Shown here in pieces: positions 51,645-60,038 of a stretch of DNA of 64,000 nt (the first letter of the stretch is position 1; each line of letters starts with the position of its first letter). The translations under genes and the position numbers were made by a program. The stretch is from Mycobacterium sp. 852002-51057_SCH5723018 (lineage in GTDB: Bacteria > Actinomycetota > Actinomycetes > Mycobacteriales > Mycobacteriaceae), in assembly GCF_001667035.1 (NCBI RefSeq), contig NZ_LZIR01000025.1, positions 1 to 64,000 on the forward strand, in the 5' to 3' direction. A model generated the notes under the pieces. That model did not search any database and was not told the DNA's origin. It saw only the letters and a program-made list of their open reading frames with translations.

Positions 51645-52598
51645 ATGGCAGTTCACAGTCAGGCCAGCGCGCTCATCGACGTGCACGCACATTTCCTGAC
51701 CGATCGCTATGTGAACGCGGCGCGGGCTGCAGGCATCACCCAACCCGACGGCATGCCCATGTGGCCCAGTTGGAGCGTCGGCGATCATCTTCAACTGATG
51801 CACGACAACCGCATCGTCAGCGCGATCCTGTCGATCTCATCGCCAGGCGTTCATTTCGGCGACGACAGTGCCGCCGCCGACCTCGCCCGCCACGTCAACG
51901 AGTTCGCCGCAGGCGTGGTCGCCGAACATAAAGACCGGTTCGCCTTCTTTGCGTCACTACCGCTGCCGTGCGTCGAAGCCGCGGTAGACGAAGCCGCGCA
52001 CGCAATGGACGCCCTTGGGGCCCTTGGGGTGGTTCTGATGAGCAACAGCGCAGGGACCTACCTAGGTGATATTCGGTTGGATCCGCTGTGGGAGGCCTTG
52101 GATCGGCGCCGCGCCATCGTCTTCGTGCATCCGACGTCCCCACCCAATGTCGGGGCGGTTGCCCTTGATCGGCCGAGTCCGATGTTGGAGTTCATGTTCG
52201 AGACCACCCGATCGGTGACCGACCTGATCTTCGCGGGCGTCCAAGAGCGCTATCCGGAAATCCGATTCGTGATCCCGCACTGTGGTGCCACGCTGCCCGT
52301 AGTGGTTGATCGCGTCGAGCTATTCCGCAGTCTGCTTCCGGGGTCCAACGACCGCCCTCGGGCAGCGCTGACCACCAGGCAACAGCTCCAACGGTTTTGG
52401 TACGACCTCGCAGGCACTCCGTTCCCCGCACCCGCGAAGGCCCTTGTCGATGTCGTCGGGTCGGCGCAGTTGCTCTACGGCAGCGACTTCTGCTGGACGC
52501 CTGCGATGGGCGCGTGCCATCACGTGACGCTAATGGACCAGGAGGCGACGGACTGGCGAACGTTGACCACCGCCAACGCCAAGCGCCTCCTCGCCTAA
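51645..52598 (+). CDS. Amidohydrolase-2 family (ACMSD / gamma-resorcylate decarboxylase-like)
   Basis: A 317-residue TIM-barrel protein of the amidohydrolase_2 family. All metal ligands are present: His14 and His16 ('IDVHAHF'), His162 ('FVHPTSPP'), His212 ('VIPHCGAT') and Asp281 ('YGSDFCW'). Characterised relatives decarboxylate aromatic or vinylogous acids such as aminocarboxymuconate semialdehyde and 2,6-dihydroxybenzoate. It follows the mmpL gene by 208 bp on the same strand with its own promoter. In context it could decarboxylate an alkylresorcylic acid made by the type III PKS; this is inference. Confidence 0.85.
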   Translation: MAVHSQASALIDVHAHFLTDRYVNAARAAGITQPDGMPMWPSWSVGDHLQLMHDNRIVSAILSISSPGVHFGDDSAAADLARHVNEFAAGVVAEHKDRFAFFASLPLPCVEAAVDEAAHAMDALGALGVVLMSNSAGTYLGDIRLDPLWEALDRRRAIVFVHPTSPPNVGAVALDRPSPMLEFMFETTRSVTDLIFAGVQERYPEIRFVIPHCGATLPVVVDRVELFRSLLPGSNDRPRAALTTRQQLQRFWYDLAGTPFPAPAKALVDVVGSAQLLYGSDFCWTPAMGACHHVTLMDQEATDWRTLTTANAKRLLA

Positions 52599-52622
52599 AT
52601 ACAGATGAGTTTGAGCGGAAGG

Positions 52623-52721
52623 CGCTGGTGTCGTCGGATGCGCGGCGGTGGCTTCGAGCCGTGCCAGACCCTCCGACCGATACAGCCGCCGGATCTCGGC
52701 CTAACCGTCCACAGTGATCAC
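52623..52721 (-). pseudogene. IS21-family transposase (IstA) N-terminal remnant
   Basis: Reading the minus strand from GTG 52721 gives 'VITVDG*AEIRRLYRSEGL'. This is the usual start of IstA-type transposases ('MITVDDWAEIRRL...') with the Trp codon changed to TAG, and the similarity is lost after about 20 codons. Just upstream (52722–52750) are the spaced 'AAAGTGAGCA' and 'AGAGTGATCA' motifs typical of an IS21 left end. No istB is present. A dead insertion-sequence end. Confidence 0.5.
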
Positions 52722-52766
52722 TCTCCAATCGAAGGGTGCTCACTTTCCGACCGGAACCGGCAGTCT

Positions 52767-52808
52767 GCATGCTAACCGGCAAGCACAGATTCCAGCTATC
52801 GGGATGCC
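52767..52808 (-). repeat. Dispersed GCATCC...TAGCTGGAATC repeat, copy next to the IS21 remnant
   Basis: On the minus strand GGCATCCCGATAGCTGGAAT begins a 40-nt block that recurs at 63486–63523 and, more weakly, at 45628–45652. This copy adjoins the IS21-like end, so the repeat may be part of that insertion sequence or its target. Confidence 0.5.
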
Positions 52809-53017
52809 AGGATTTGCGTTAGCGGTGACGAAATAAGCTGGTGGCCATGCGATCCTGAAATTCTCCGAGCAAACCCAACTTCATCACACCGTCTGGGCGC
52901 CACGTCGACGCAGCGGTTTGTCAACCCGGCTACGGGGCCGGACCACACCGCAACCGCGGAGCGGTTCAGGGCAAACAATGCCCGATGCCCGACCGAGCAG
53001 CCGATCAGGAGCAACAC

Positions 53018-53398
53018 ATGACCGACACGGACAACGACCATAGGTTTAAGGAAGTCGCAATGGACGTCATGTCGGTCGCCCGCGCGGGCGTCAACGCGCT
53101 CGAAGCCTCTGGCCTCGATGGCGATGGCGCACGGTCTCAGCTCGAGGGAAAGCGGAACGTCCCGGGTCCCAACAGGACCGCTCACCAACCCGAGACCGTG
53201 CCGGCACTACTGCGTACGCTGCAAGTCCGTCAGGCTTCTGCCACAGAGGAGATGGATTCGCTTCGCGGCTGGCTTCGCCACAACACGCCAAATTCCTCGC
53301 TGAGAATCAGCTTTCACCTAAACGGCTATGGACGGCTGCTCGGTGAGAGGTTCAGAGGATCGAACAAGCGGACGACTTGCGAATACCGACCGTACTGA
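53018..53398 (+). CDS. Hypothetical 126-residue protein
   Basis: The ATG at 53018 stands 6 nt after AGGAG. The product is hydrophilic, without signal peptide or membrane segment: 'MTDTDNDHRFKEVAMDVMSV' opens it and the C-terminal half is basic ('LRGWLRHNTPNSSLRIS'). I recognise no family, and codon bias is weaker than in neighbours. It lies alone among IS debris and may be a decaying gene. Confidence 0.45.
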   Translation: MTDTDNDHRFKEVAMDVMSVARAGVNALEASGLDGDGARSQLEGKRNVPGPNRTAHQPETVPALLRTLQVRQASATEEMDSLRGWLRHNTPNSSLRISFHLNGYGRLLGERFRGSNKRTTCEYRPY

Positions 53399-53651
53399 CC
53401 TTCAAGCAGCGCAGTCGATTTCGACGGCCACAATCACCGCGATAGCGACCACCGGGCTCGGGCCCGTGTCGGTCCCAGTTGGTCGAGCCGCCGAAGCCTT
53501 GCGCGCCTGCAATTTTGAATCGCTTGCGGGGCAAGCTAATCGAACCGTGCCGAGGCCGGTACACAACCGTTGGGGCGGCGGCGTCCTGAGAGTAGTCGTC
53601 ATCAGAATTGGACCTGGTCGGTACGGCGGTTCGGCAGGGTAGCTCGATTGG

Positions 53652-54704
53652 TCATCCAGTGGCTTCCTGGATGTACTCCCCGATCTGCTTTAGGGAGAGG
53701 GTGGCCTCGGGGATCTGTGGCGCGCACAGTTGGAACACATGCAGTTGGCCGGGCCAGATCCGCAATTCAGTTGGCACCCCGGCGGCGGCGAGCCGCCGGG
53801 CAGCCAGCCGGGCATCGTAGAGCAAGACTTCGGAGCCCGATACGTGGATCAAGGTGCGGGGCAGGCCCGGCTTGATGTGGTCGAGCGGTTCATATGCCTC
53901 TTGTGGGCGACCGGCCACGACGTGGCGCGCGGCGGCCTTGGCGGTCAGGTCGGCCAATGCGTCGAAGGCCTTGGCCGGAAACATTGCGTCGGTGCGGATG
54001 TTGGGGTGGGCCTTTTTGGGCTCCTTGTTCAGTTGCATGAGCGGCGACAGCGCAACCAGTGCTGCAGGTCGCTCGCGCTCCTCAAGCAGCTGTTGGGCCA
54101 GTGCCAGGGCCAGGTAGCCGCCGGCTGAATCGCCGGCCAGCACAATCTGTTCGGGTTGGTAGCCGCGCTGTCGCAGCCAGTTGTAGCCGTGGTAGCAGTC
54201 GTTGACGGCTTCGCTTAAGGAGTGCTTCGGGATCAGTCGATAGTTGACGACCAGCAGCGGTGCGTCAGCGTATTTGGAGATCATCGATGTCAACCGGCCA
54301 TGCGAGTGCGCTCCGCCAGTCAAAAATGCGCCCCCGTGTAGGTAGAGCACGACGCGGCGGGTGCCGTCGGCCGGCAGCACGCCCGTGGCCCGAAGCAGCT
54401 GCGCGGTGCAGTGCGGCAGCGCGATGCTGGTGCAGATGCTGCCCGCGATCGGCGGCAGTGCCCGCGCGGCGAAGTCGACCAGGTCCCACGGCCAGGGGAA
54501 AAACGGCCGGTGGCTGCCGATTGCCAGTACTGGCCGAATGGTGAGCCGGGCGCCTAGCCACGCCAGCCGGCCCGCGATGCTACAACCGTGTTCGGTGACC
54601 TCGACCGGTGCCCCGTCGCTGGCCGGACACCTGCGGTCTTTTGCCGCCCTAGCGGCGCGTATGTGCGCCGGTGGTGAACCCGAAGCCCTACGCGGTGCGG
54701 TCAT
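53652..54704 (-). CDS. HSL-family (alpha/beta hydrolase fold-3) esterase/lipase
   Basis: A 350-residue hydrolase of the hormone-sensitive-lipase family: 'YLHGGAFLTGG' supplies the oxyanion hole, 'LAGDSAGGYLALALAQQL' the nucleophilic Ser, and 'GSEVLLYDARLAA' and 'GQLHVFQL' the acid and His. It is close to mycobacterial Lip esterases, which hydrolyse short to medium acyl esters. The frame is open to 55097, but the ATG at 54704 follows GGAG by 6 nt and marks where homology should begin. No operon partner. Confidence 0.85.
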   Translation of the reverse strand: MTAPRRASGSPPAHIRAARAAKDRRCPASDGAPVEVTEHGCSIAGRLAWLGARLTIRPVLAIGSHRPFFPWPWDLVDFAARALPPIAGSICTSIALPHCTAQLLRATGVLPADGTRRVVLYLHGGAFLTGGAHSHGRLTSMISKYADAPLLVVNYRLIPKHSLSEAVNDCYHGYNWLRQRGYQPEQIVLAGDSAGGYLALALAQQLLEERERPAALVALSPLMQLNKEPKKAHPNIRTDAMFPAKAFDALADLTAKAAARHVVAGRPQEAYEPLDHIKPGLPRTLIHVSGSEVLLYDARLAARRLAAAGVPTELRIWPGQLHVFQLCAPQIPEATLSLKQIGEYIQEATG

Positions 54705-55534
54705 GTCGCACTCCATAGAAGGAGTTGTCCGAACGGCTCGGTGAACTCGGGGACGAATGTGCCGGTCGGTTCGGTCGCGTGCCTGACGGCGGCATCGGCG
54801 CCCCGGGAGTCTCGCCGACGTGTTGGACGCTGACCACCGGAAGTGATGCCTCGTGGTATGCCGATAACCATAGCTGCCACAATGTCGTTGCGGGCAGCGG
54901 AAATCACCACTGCTGACGCCCATTACCATCCCCGGCGAGCGGTGATCTACGCCTACCTGCCAGCTGCAGATGACATCGTGACCCGGCGTCCGGGGGCGGG
55001 TTGTCGAGATTCGCACTCTCCGTTGGCGACAGGGCGGATGGGTCGTAAACCTCATCCAGGTCCGGCACCGTGAACAGGCTGCGATCGATCGCTTCAACGA
55101 GCCGAATCACCATTGAACCAAGCACGTTACGCATATCTTTCGCTTGGTTGTCCTACTGCCATGGTCGAAGCGCCGTCGATCCGACAGCCCTTAAGAGGAC
55201 ATGCGCTCATGATGGCGCGTCCTTCCAGCGCCGTTGTCGCAGAAGGGCTTCGGGCCAACGATGGCACTGTCGAAAAGGACATGCGTAGCAGGCCGATGAA
55301 GCTAAACGCTTCCGAATCTGGCGGCGATGACCACCGCGTCTTAGCGGTGACCGCTTAAAGCCCGCGGGGCTGCGCCAGGCAGTGGCGTCGTTCTCCCCGC
55401 GGTGATTGTGGCATGCGATTTGATTGCGCGCTCGCCGACAACTGAAAAATGCGGTGCTGCTGCTAAATAGGAATCGACCCCCCGCCGCCACAGCCGCGCA
55501 GGCGACGGCGGTCGCGGGTCGAGGGTGGTTTGGG
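54705..55534. other. Gene-poor stretch between the esterase and dps
   Basis: 830 bp without a convincing gene. Two weak candidates exist: a 76-codon frame on the minus strand, 55134–54904 ('MVIRLVEAIDRSLFTVPDLD' within it), and a 49-codon frame on the plus strand, 55209–55358, behind AAGAGGA. Neither has a recognisable domain. The stretch looks like decayed accessory DNA. Confidence 0.35.
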
Positions 55535-56050
55535 CTAGACCTTGCGGTTCTCCGACTTGATCATCCAGGCCAGCTTCTCGAGCGAGTCGATGATCTGGTG
55601 CAGCAGGTCGGCGGTGCTGGGATCCTCCGCGTCGACGGCGTCGTGGACGGCACGCAAAGTGTCTGCAGCCGCATACACGCGGTCCGTCACCAGGTCGACG
55701 ACGTCGCTGGTGCTCTGCTCATCGGCCGGGAACTGCGGCAGGCTGGTCGACTCGGCGACCGTGTCGGACCGCCCGTCGGGAACGGTGTCGAGGGCACGCA
55801 TCCGCTCGGCGATGGTGTCGCTGGCCTCGCGGGCGGCATCGACGAGCTCGTCAAGCTGCAGGTGTAGGTCGCGGAAATTCCTTCCGATCACATTCCAGTG
55901 GGCCTGCTTGCCCTGGAGCTGCAATTCAATGAGATCGACCAGCACGCGCTGGAGGCTGGCAGCCAGCTCGCGGGAGGCCTGAAAGTTTCGGATGTTCTCG
56001 GCTAGGCGACGATTGGCATGCCGACCATCCAGAGGCGCAGAAATTGTCAT
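55535..56050 (-). CDS. dps: Dps-family ferritin-like DNA-protection protein
   Basis: A 171-residue Dps/mini-ferritin. The inter-subunit ferroxidase ligands have the exact Dps spacing: His51, His63, Asp78 and Glu82 ('HWNVIGRNFRDLH' ... 'DTIAE'). It forms a dodecamer that oxidises Fe(II) with H2O2, stores iron and shields DNA. The frame is open upstream, but the ATG at 56050 follows GGAGC. It sits 185 bp downstream of the HtrA-like gene on the same strand, probably with its own stress promoter. Confidence 0.9.
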   Translation of the reverse strand: MTISAPLDGRHANRRLAENIRNFQASRELAASLQRVLVDLIELQLQGKQAHWNVIGRNFRDLHLQLDELVDAAREASDTIAERMRALDTVPDGRSDTVAESTSLPQFPADEQSTSDVVDLVTDRVYAAADTLRAVHDAVDAEDPSTADLLHQIIDSLEKLAWMIKSENRKV

Positions 56051-56235
56051 TGTGTAGCTCCATTCGTTGTTCTTGCCTAAATAAACGATTCGGTGCCGCG
56101 GTAGCATCCCGAATCCGACGTTCTCTGCCGAGATTGTTCGTGAGTCCAGCGGGGTCACAAGCACCATGACCCAAACGATTCTGTCGCCGGACCACGCGCC
56201 GGTCGCAGCCGTCGCCATCTCTGCGGCGCCCCTCC

Positions 56236-57405
56236 TCACCCCTGATCTCGGACGGTGCCGAGGGTGACCTGCGTGGTCTTGGTACTCCCGGAGGTATCGA
56301 TATACGACAGTGTCACCTTCTCGCCGGGCGCCTTGGACGCCACCACCGCGATCAATGCGTCAGCGCTGTCAATCATTTGGTCGTCGATCCTGTTGATTAC
56401 GACGTTGGTGGCCAGGCCGGCCTGCGCTGCGGGGCCGCCGCTGGTAAGCTCGGCGACCATGGCGCCGCGGATGTCGCCGTCGATCACGTCAACACCCAAT
56501 GAGGCGTGCGATGCTTTGCCGGTGGTGATGAGCTCGTCGGCGATTCGCTTAACCTGATCGACGGGAATGGCGAAACCAAGTCCGTTCGAGCCGCTTTGGG
56601 CGCTGGTCAACTCGCCCCCCGGCATCGCGGTCGCGGAGTTCACGCCGATCAGCTCGCCGTTCATATTGGCGAGCGCGCCGCCGGAATTGCCCGGGTTGAT
56701 CGCGGCGTCGGTTTGGATCACGTCGAGCACCGTCCGCTCGTCGTTGGTGCCTTCGTACCAGGACACCGGCCGGCGCAGCGCACTGATAATCCCGTTGGTG
56801 ACAGTGCCCTCGTAGCCCAGCGGCGAGCCGACCGCGACGACTTGCTGACCGACACGAAGGTTGGCCGACGAGCCCCAGGTGATTGGTGTAAGTCGGGAAA
56901 CGCCTTGTGCCCGAACAATTGCAATGTCACTGACCGGGTCGGCGCCGACCACGGTGAACGGCGCGGCTCGGCCGTCGTTGAAGGTGACCAGGGTGTCCGG
57001 CCGCCCGTCGGCACCCTTATTGCTGACCGCCACCACATGGCGATTGGTCAGGACCAGACCGTCGGAGCTCAGGACGACGCCGGAACCCAGTTCGTAGTGG
57101 TTGTCCATAACGGTGCGCAGCATCGCCACGCTGGTCACCACCTTTGCGGCGACTTGCTCGACCGACCCCGCGGAATCTCCTGCGGCGGACTGGGAAGCAG
57201 CAAAGCCACGGACGAACACGCCGTTGCCGGTTGCCGAACCGACTAAATGGAGCGCCAACGTGACGGCTCCGGCAATGGCTGCAAAAACCACTGCCATCAC
57301 GAGTGCGCCCGCGAACAAGGCCATGGCGCGCGCTTGCTTTCGCCGCGGCGCGCTTCGAATTGCCCTATGGGCTGGGCGGTGGCGCGGACTCCGGGCAGGT
57401 GTCAC
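56236..57405 (-). CDS. HtrA/DegP-like membrane-anchored serine protease with PDZ domain
   Basis: About 389 residues. A basic N-terminus and one transmembrane helix (about 29–55) lead to a trypsin-like domain with triad His123 ('LTNRHVVAV'), Asp160 ('PVSDIAIV') and Ser241 ('NPGNSGGAL'). A C-terminal PDZ domain ('SGGPAAQAGLATNVVINRID') follows. It should be an envelope quality-control protease like PepD. The start is uncertain: GTG 57405 is chosen because the frame upstream, open to 57564, is Arg-rich and unlike the family; ATG 57324 is another option. Confidence 0.85.
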   Translation of the reverse strand: MTPARSPRHRPAHRAIRSAPRRKQARAMALFAGALVMAVVFAAIAGAVTLALHLVGSATGNGVFVRGFAASQSAAGDSAGSVEQVAAKVVTSVAMLRTVMDNHYELGSGVVLSSDGLVLTNRHVVAVSNKGADGRPDTLVTFNDGRAAPFTVVGADPVSDIAIVRAQGVSRLTPITWGSSANLRVGQQVVAVGSPLGYEGTVTNGIISALRRPVSWYEGTNDERTVLDVIQTDAAINPGNSGGALANMNGELIGVNSATAMPGGELTSAQSGSNGLGFAIPVDQVKRIADELITTGKASHASLGVDVIDGDIRGAMVAELTSGGPAAQAGLATNVVINRIDDQMIDSADALIAVVASKAPGEKVTLSYIDTSGSTKTTQVTLGTVRDQG

Positions 57406-57705
57406 GACGGTGGTATGACGTCGGCGACCGGCTTGGTTTCTAGCAGCAGCCCGTCTGCCTTGGACTCGTGGGCATTTCGCGTTAGGACAGCGCAAGCGGG
57501 AATTCTTCCGAGTGGTGTCACCATGCCACCTAGAATCGCGTTTCCGGGCGCCCGATGTCGTCACCGCTGACGTCCCTCGCGGCTTGCCGCCACCCGCAGG
57601 GCGGGCCTACCTGTCAGCTGCAAACGACCCCGGTATGGGCGACAACCACATCGACGTTCATGCGCTGTGCGGAGTCCAGCGTGAGATCGCTTCAGCGCGT
57701 GGCCA

Positions 57706-59865
57706 TTAGGAGTCTGTTTCCCGCAGGGGCACGGTGATGAACAGGGTTGTACCGGTCCCGGGCGGACTGACGATGTGGATGTGGCCGCCGAGCGCCTCGA
57801 CGCGGTCGATCAGGCCGACGAGTCCCGACCCCTTGCGGTGGTCGGCGCCACCTTTTCCGTTGTCGCGGATCATAAGACAGAAGTTCTCATCGTCGATTTC
57901 TGCGCGAACGTTCACCTCGGATGCTTGCGCGTACTTGGCGGCGTTGGTCAGCGCCTCAGCCACCACGTAATACGCGCCAACCTCGACTGGCTTTGGCAAA
58001 CGCCGGTCAAGAAGAAGGTCGAGGGCGACGGGGACGCAAGAGCGCTGGGCCAGCGTATCCAACGCCGGCCCCAGCCCGCCTTTTGACAAGATCGCCGGAT
58101 GAATCCCCCGCGAAATCTCTTGCAGTTCACGAGAAACCTCGGTTAGACCCGACAAGACGCCCGAGAGTTCCTTCTTAACGCCCTGCTGTTCGGGCGGCAC
58201 GCAAGCCTCCACCATGCGGAGTTGCATTCCCAGCGAAACCAGCCGCTGTTGAGCTCCGTCGTGCAGGTCGCGTTCCAGCCGGCGCCGGGCATCATCGGCG
58301 GCCGCCACGATCCGCGCGCGGGAGGCGATCAACTCGTTGCGGGTGTAGGCATTAGACAGGGCAATGCCGACCAGATCGGCGAAGTCGGCGATACGCTCCT
58401 CAGAGTCCGAAGGTAAAGGCTCGCTGCGCTTCGACGCGGCGACAACGAATCCCCAGACGCGTCCACCCACGATGATGGGAGCTCCCACGCCTTCACGAAT
58501 GCCCACCTCACTCAGGCGTGCGACCACCGAACAGGCGGCGTTCTCAACCATGTTGTGGCGGGCGGCGCGGCCACTGCGCAACACCGTCGCCCCGAGGTTG
58601 TCGCCCTCGATCGTAAGACGCTCGCCCACTGACAAATATTGCGAGCCGGCCCTGCCCTTCCCGGCGACCAGGGTGATCGCATTATCAGGCTCGTAGCGCC
58701 ACACCCCGCTGGTGTTCACATTCAGGCACCGCACGATTTCGTCGGCCACCGCCGAGTACACCTGCGACGGATTCGCCCCACGGGCCACCAGGGTAGCCAC
58801 CCGCCGCAACGCCGCCTGCCGCTCGGCAAGCTCACGGAGGGCATCGCGGCTGGTCTGCAGTTCGTCTCGGGTGGCTGCGTTGGCGAGTGCGGTGGCGACC
58901 AGGTCGGCGAAGTCCTCGATACGCTCCTCAGAGTCCGGTGGCATCGGCTCGCCCCCGGTCGACCCGGCGACAGCCACTCCCCAGACGCGTCCGTCGACGA
59001 TGACGGGAGCTCCCACGGCGGCACGAACGCCCATTGCCCAGATGCGTGCGACGGCCGAATCGTTGGAATTGTCGAACGCGTCGTGCCGCGCCGCGCGGCC
59101 ACTACGCAACACCATCGTCCCGAGGTTGTCGCCTTCAAGCGAAAGACGCTCACCCACCGGCAGGAAGCGTGAACCTGGCTTGCTGTGTGTGGCGACAAGT
59201 TCGATCTCACTATTAGACGCGTAGCGCCACACCGCGCTCACGTCGATATCAAGGCATCGGACGATCTCTTCGGCCACCGCCGCGAACACCGCCGACGGCC
59301 TTCCCCCGCGGGCCACCCGGGTGGCCACTCGACGCAGCGCCGCCTGCTGTTCGGCGAGCACGCTGACCTCATGGCGGCGTTCGTCGGCCTCCAGCGCGCG
59401 GGCTCGCGCCGAGCCGGCAATGAAGTTGGTCGCCGATGTGACAACGAGGAACACGGCGACGACCACGCCGTCCCCGATCGGCGAAAAGTGCAAGGCCGGC
59501 CAGTCGCGGAAGTAGGTGAACGCGAGCGCGCTGGCTACTGAGGTCGTCGCCGCCAGCCCCCACCCCCATACCGTCGAGACCACAAAGACACCGAGCACAT
59601 ACAGCACGCCGACGTGGTCCTCGCCCGTGATTTGCTTCACCAGCCAAACCGATACGGACTCGACCGCGATGAACGACACGGCGACGACAATCCCGAGCAG
59701 CAGCGGCGGGGCCGTCGGCCGCAGGAACAGCGAGCACAACTGTGCTTGGGTCCTCACCGCGGGCGTTGCTTCCCTCCGCGCGACGGGAGGTGACCGCAGC
59801 CATGGCCCAGGCGAGCTCGACCGCCGGTGGCCTCGTGCAGGTCGACCACCGACCGAGATGTACAC
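57706..59865 (-). CDS. Tandem-GAF sensor histidine kinase (HisKA_3), orphan
   Basis: About 719 residues. The N-terminal region has about four transmembrane helices of DUF4118/KdpD type (about 50–150). Then come two GAF domains that are close copies of each other ('QQAALRRVATRVARGGRPSA' and 'RQAALRRVATLVARGANPSQ' open them). The HisKA_3 box is 'ERDLHDGAQQRLVSL' (His near residue 525), and the ATPase domain includes 'EALTNAAKYAQ' and 'DNGKGGADH'. It resembles DevS-type kinases. No response regulator gene is adjacent. The GTG at 59865 is the longest start; GTG 59757, downstream of GGAGGG, is a good alternative. Confidence 0.88.
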   Translation of the reverse strand: MYISVGGRPARGHRRSSSPGPWLRSPPVARREATPAVRTQAQLCSLFLRPTAPPLLLGIVVAVSFIAVESVSVWLVKQITGEDHVGVLYVLGVFVVSTVWGWGLAATTSVASALAFTYFRDWPALHFSPIGDGVVVAVFLVVTSATNFIAGSARARALEADERRHEVSVLAEQQAALRRVATRVARGGRPSAVFAAVAEEIVRCLDIDVSAVWRYASNSEIELVATHSKPGSRFLPVGERLSLEGDNLGTMVLRSGRAARHDAFDNSNDSAVARIWAMGVRAAVGAPVIVDGRVWGVAVAGSTGGEPMPPDSEERIEDFADLVATALANAATRDELQTSRDALRELAERQAALRRVATLVARGANPSQVYSAVADEIVRCLNVNTSGVWRYEPDNAITLVAGKGRAGSQYLSVGERLTIEGDNLGATVLRSGRAARHNMVENAACSVVARLSEVGIREGVGAPIIVGGRVWGFVVAASKRSEPLPSDSEERIADFADLVGIALSNAYTRNELIASRARIVAAADDARRRLERDLHDGAQQRLVSLGMQLRMVEACVPPEQQGVKKELSGVLSGLTEVSRELQEISRGIHPAILSKGGLGPALDTLAQRSCVPVALDLLLDRRLPKPVEVGAYYVVAEALTNAAKYAQASEVNVRAEIDDENFCLMIRDNGKGGADHRKGSGLVGLIDRVEALGGHIHIVSPPGTGTTLFITVPLRETDS

Positions 59866-60038
59866 GAGGCGGGGTGGTTAGTGAGTGCACTCATGTCATT
59901 TATCCGTTCTTTCGCTGCTCCCTTTGATTTCGCCTCTCAAACGGCACACCGGAAATGCTGCCCAACCAGGCGGGAAAACGGCGAAACCGCAGGTCGCTGC
60001 TCCGCTAGGTGGTTACGCCACCCAGTGCAAACGGGCGC

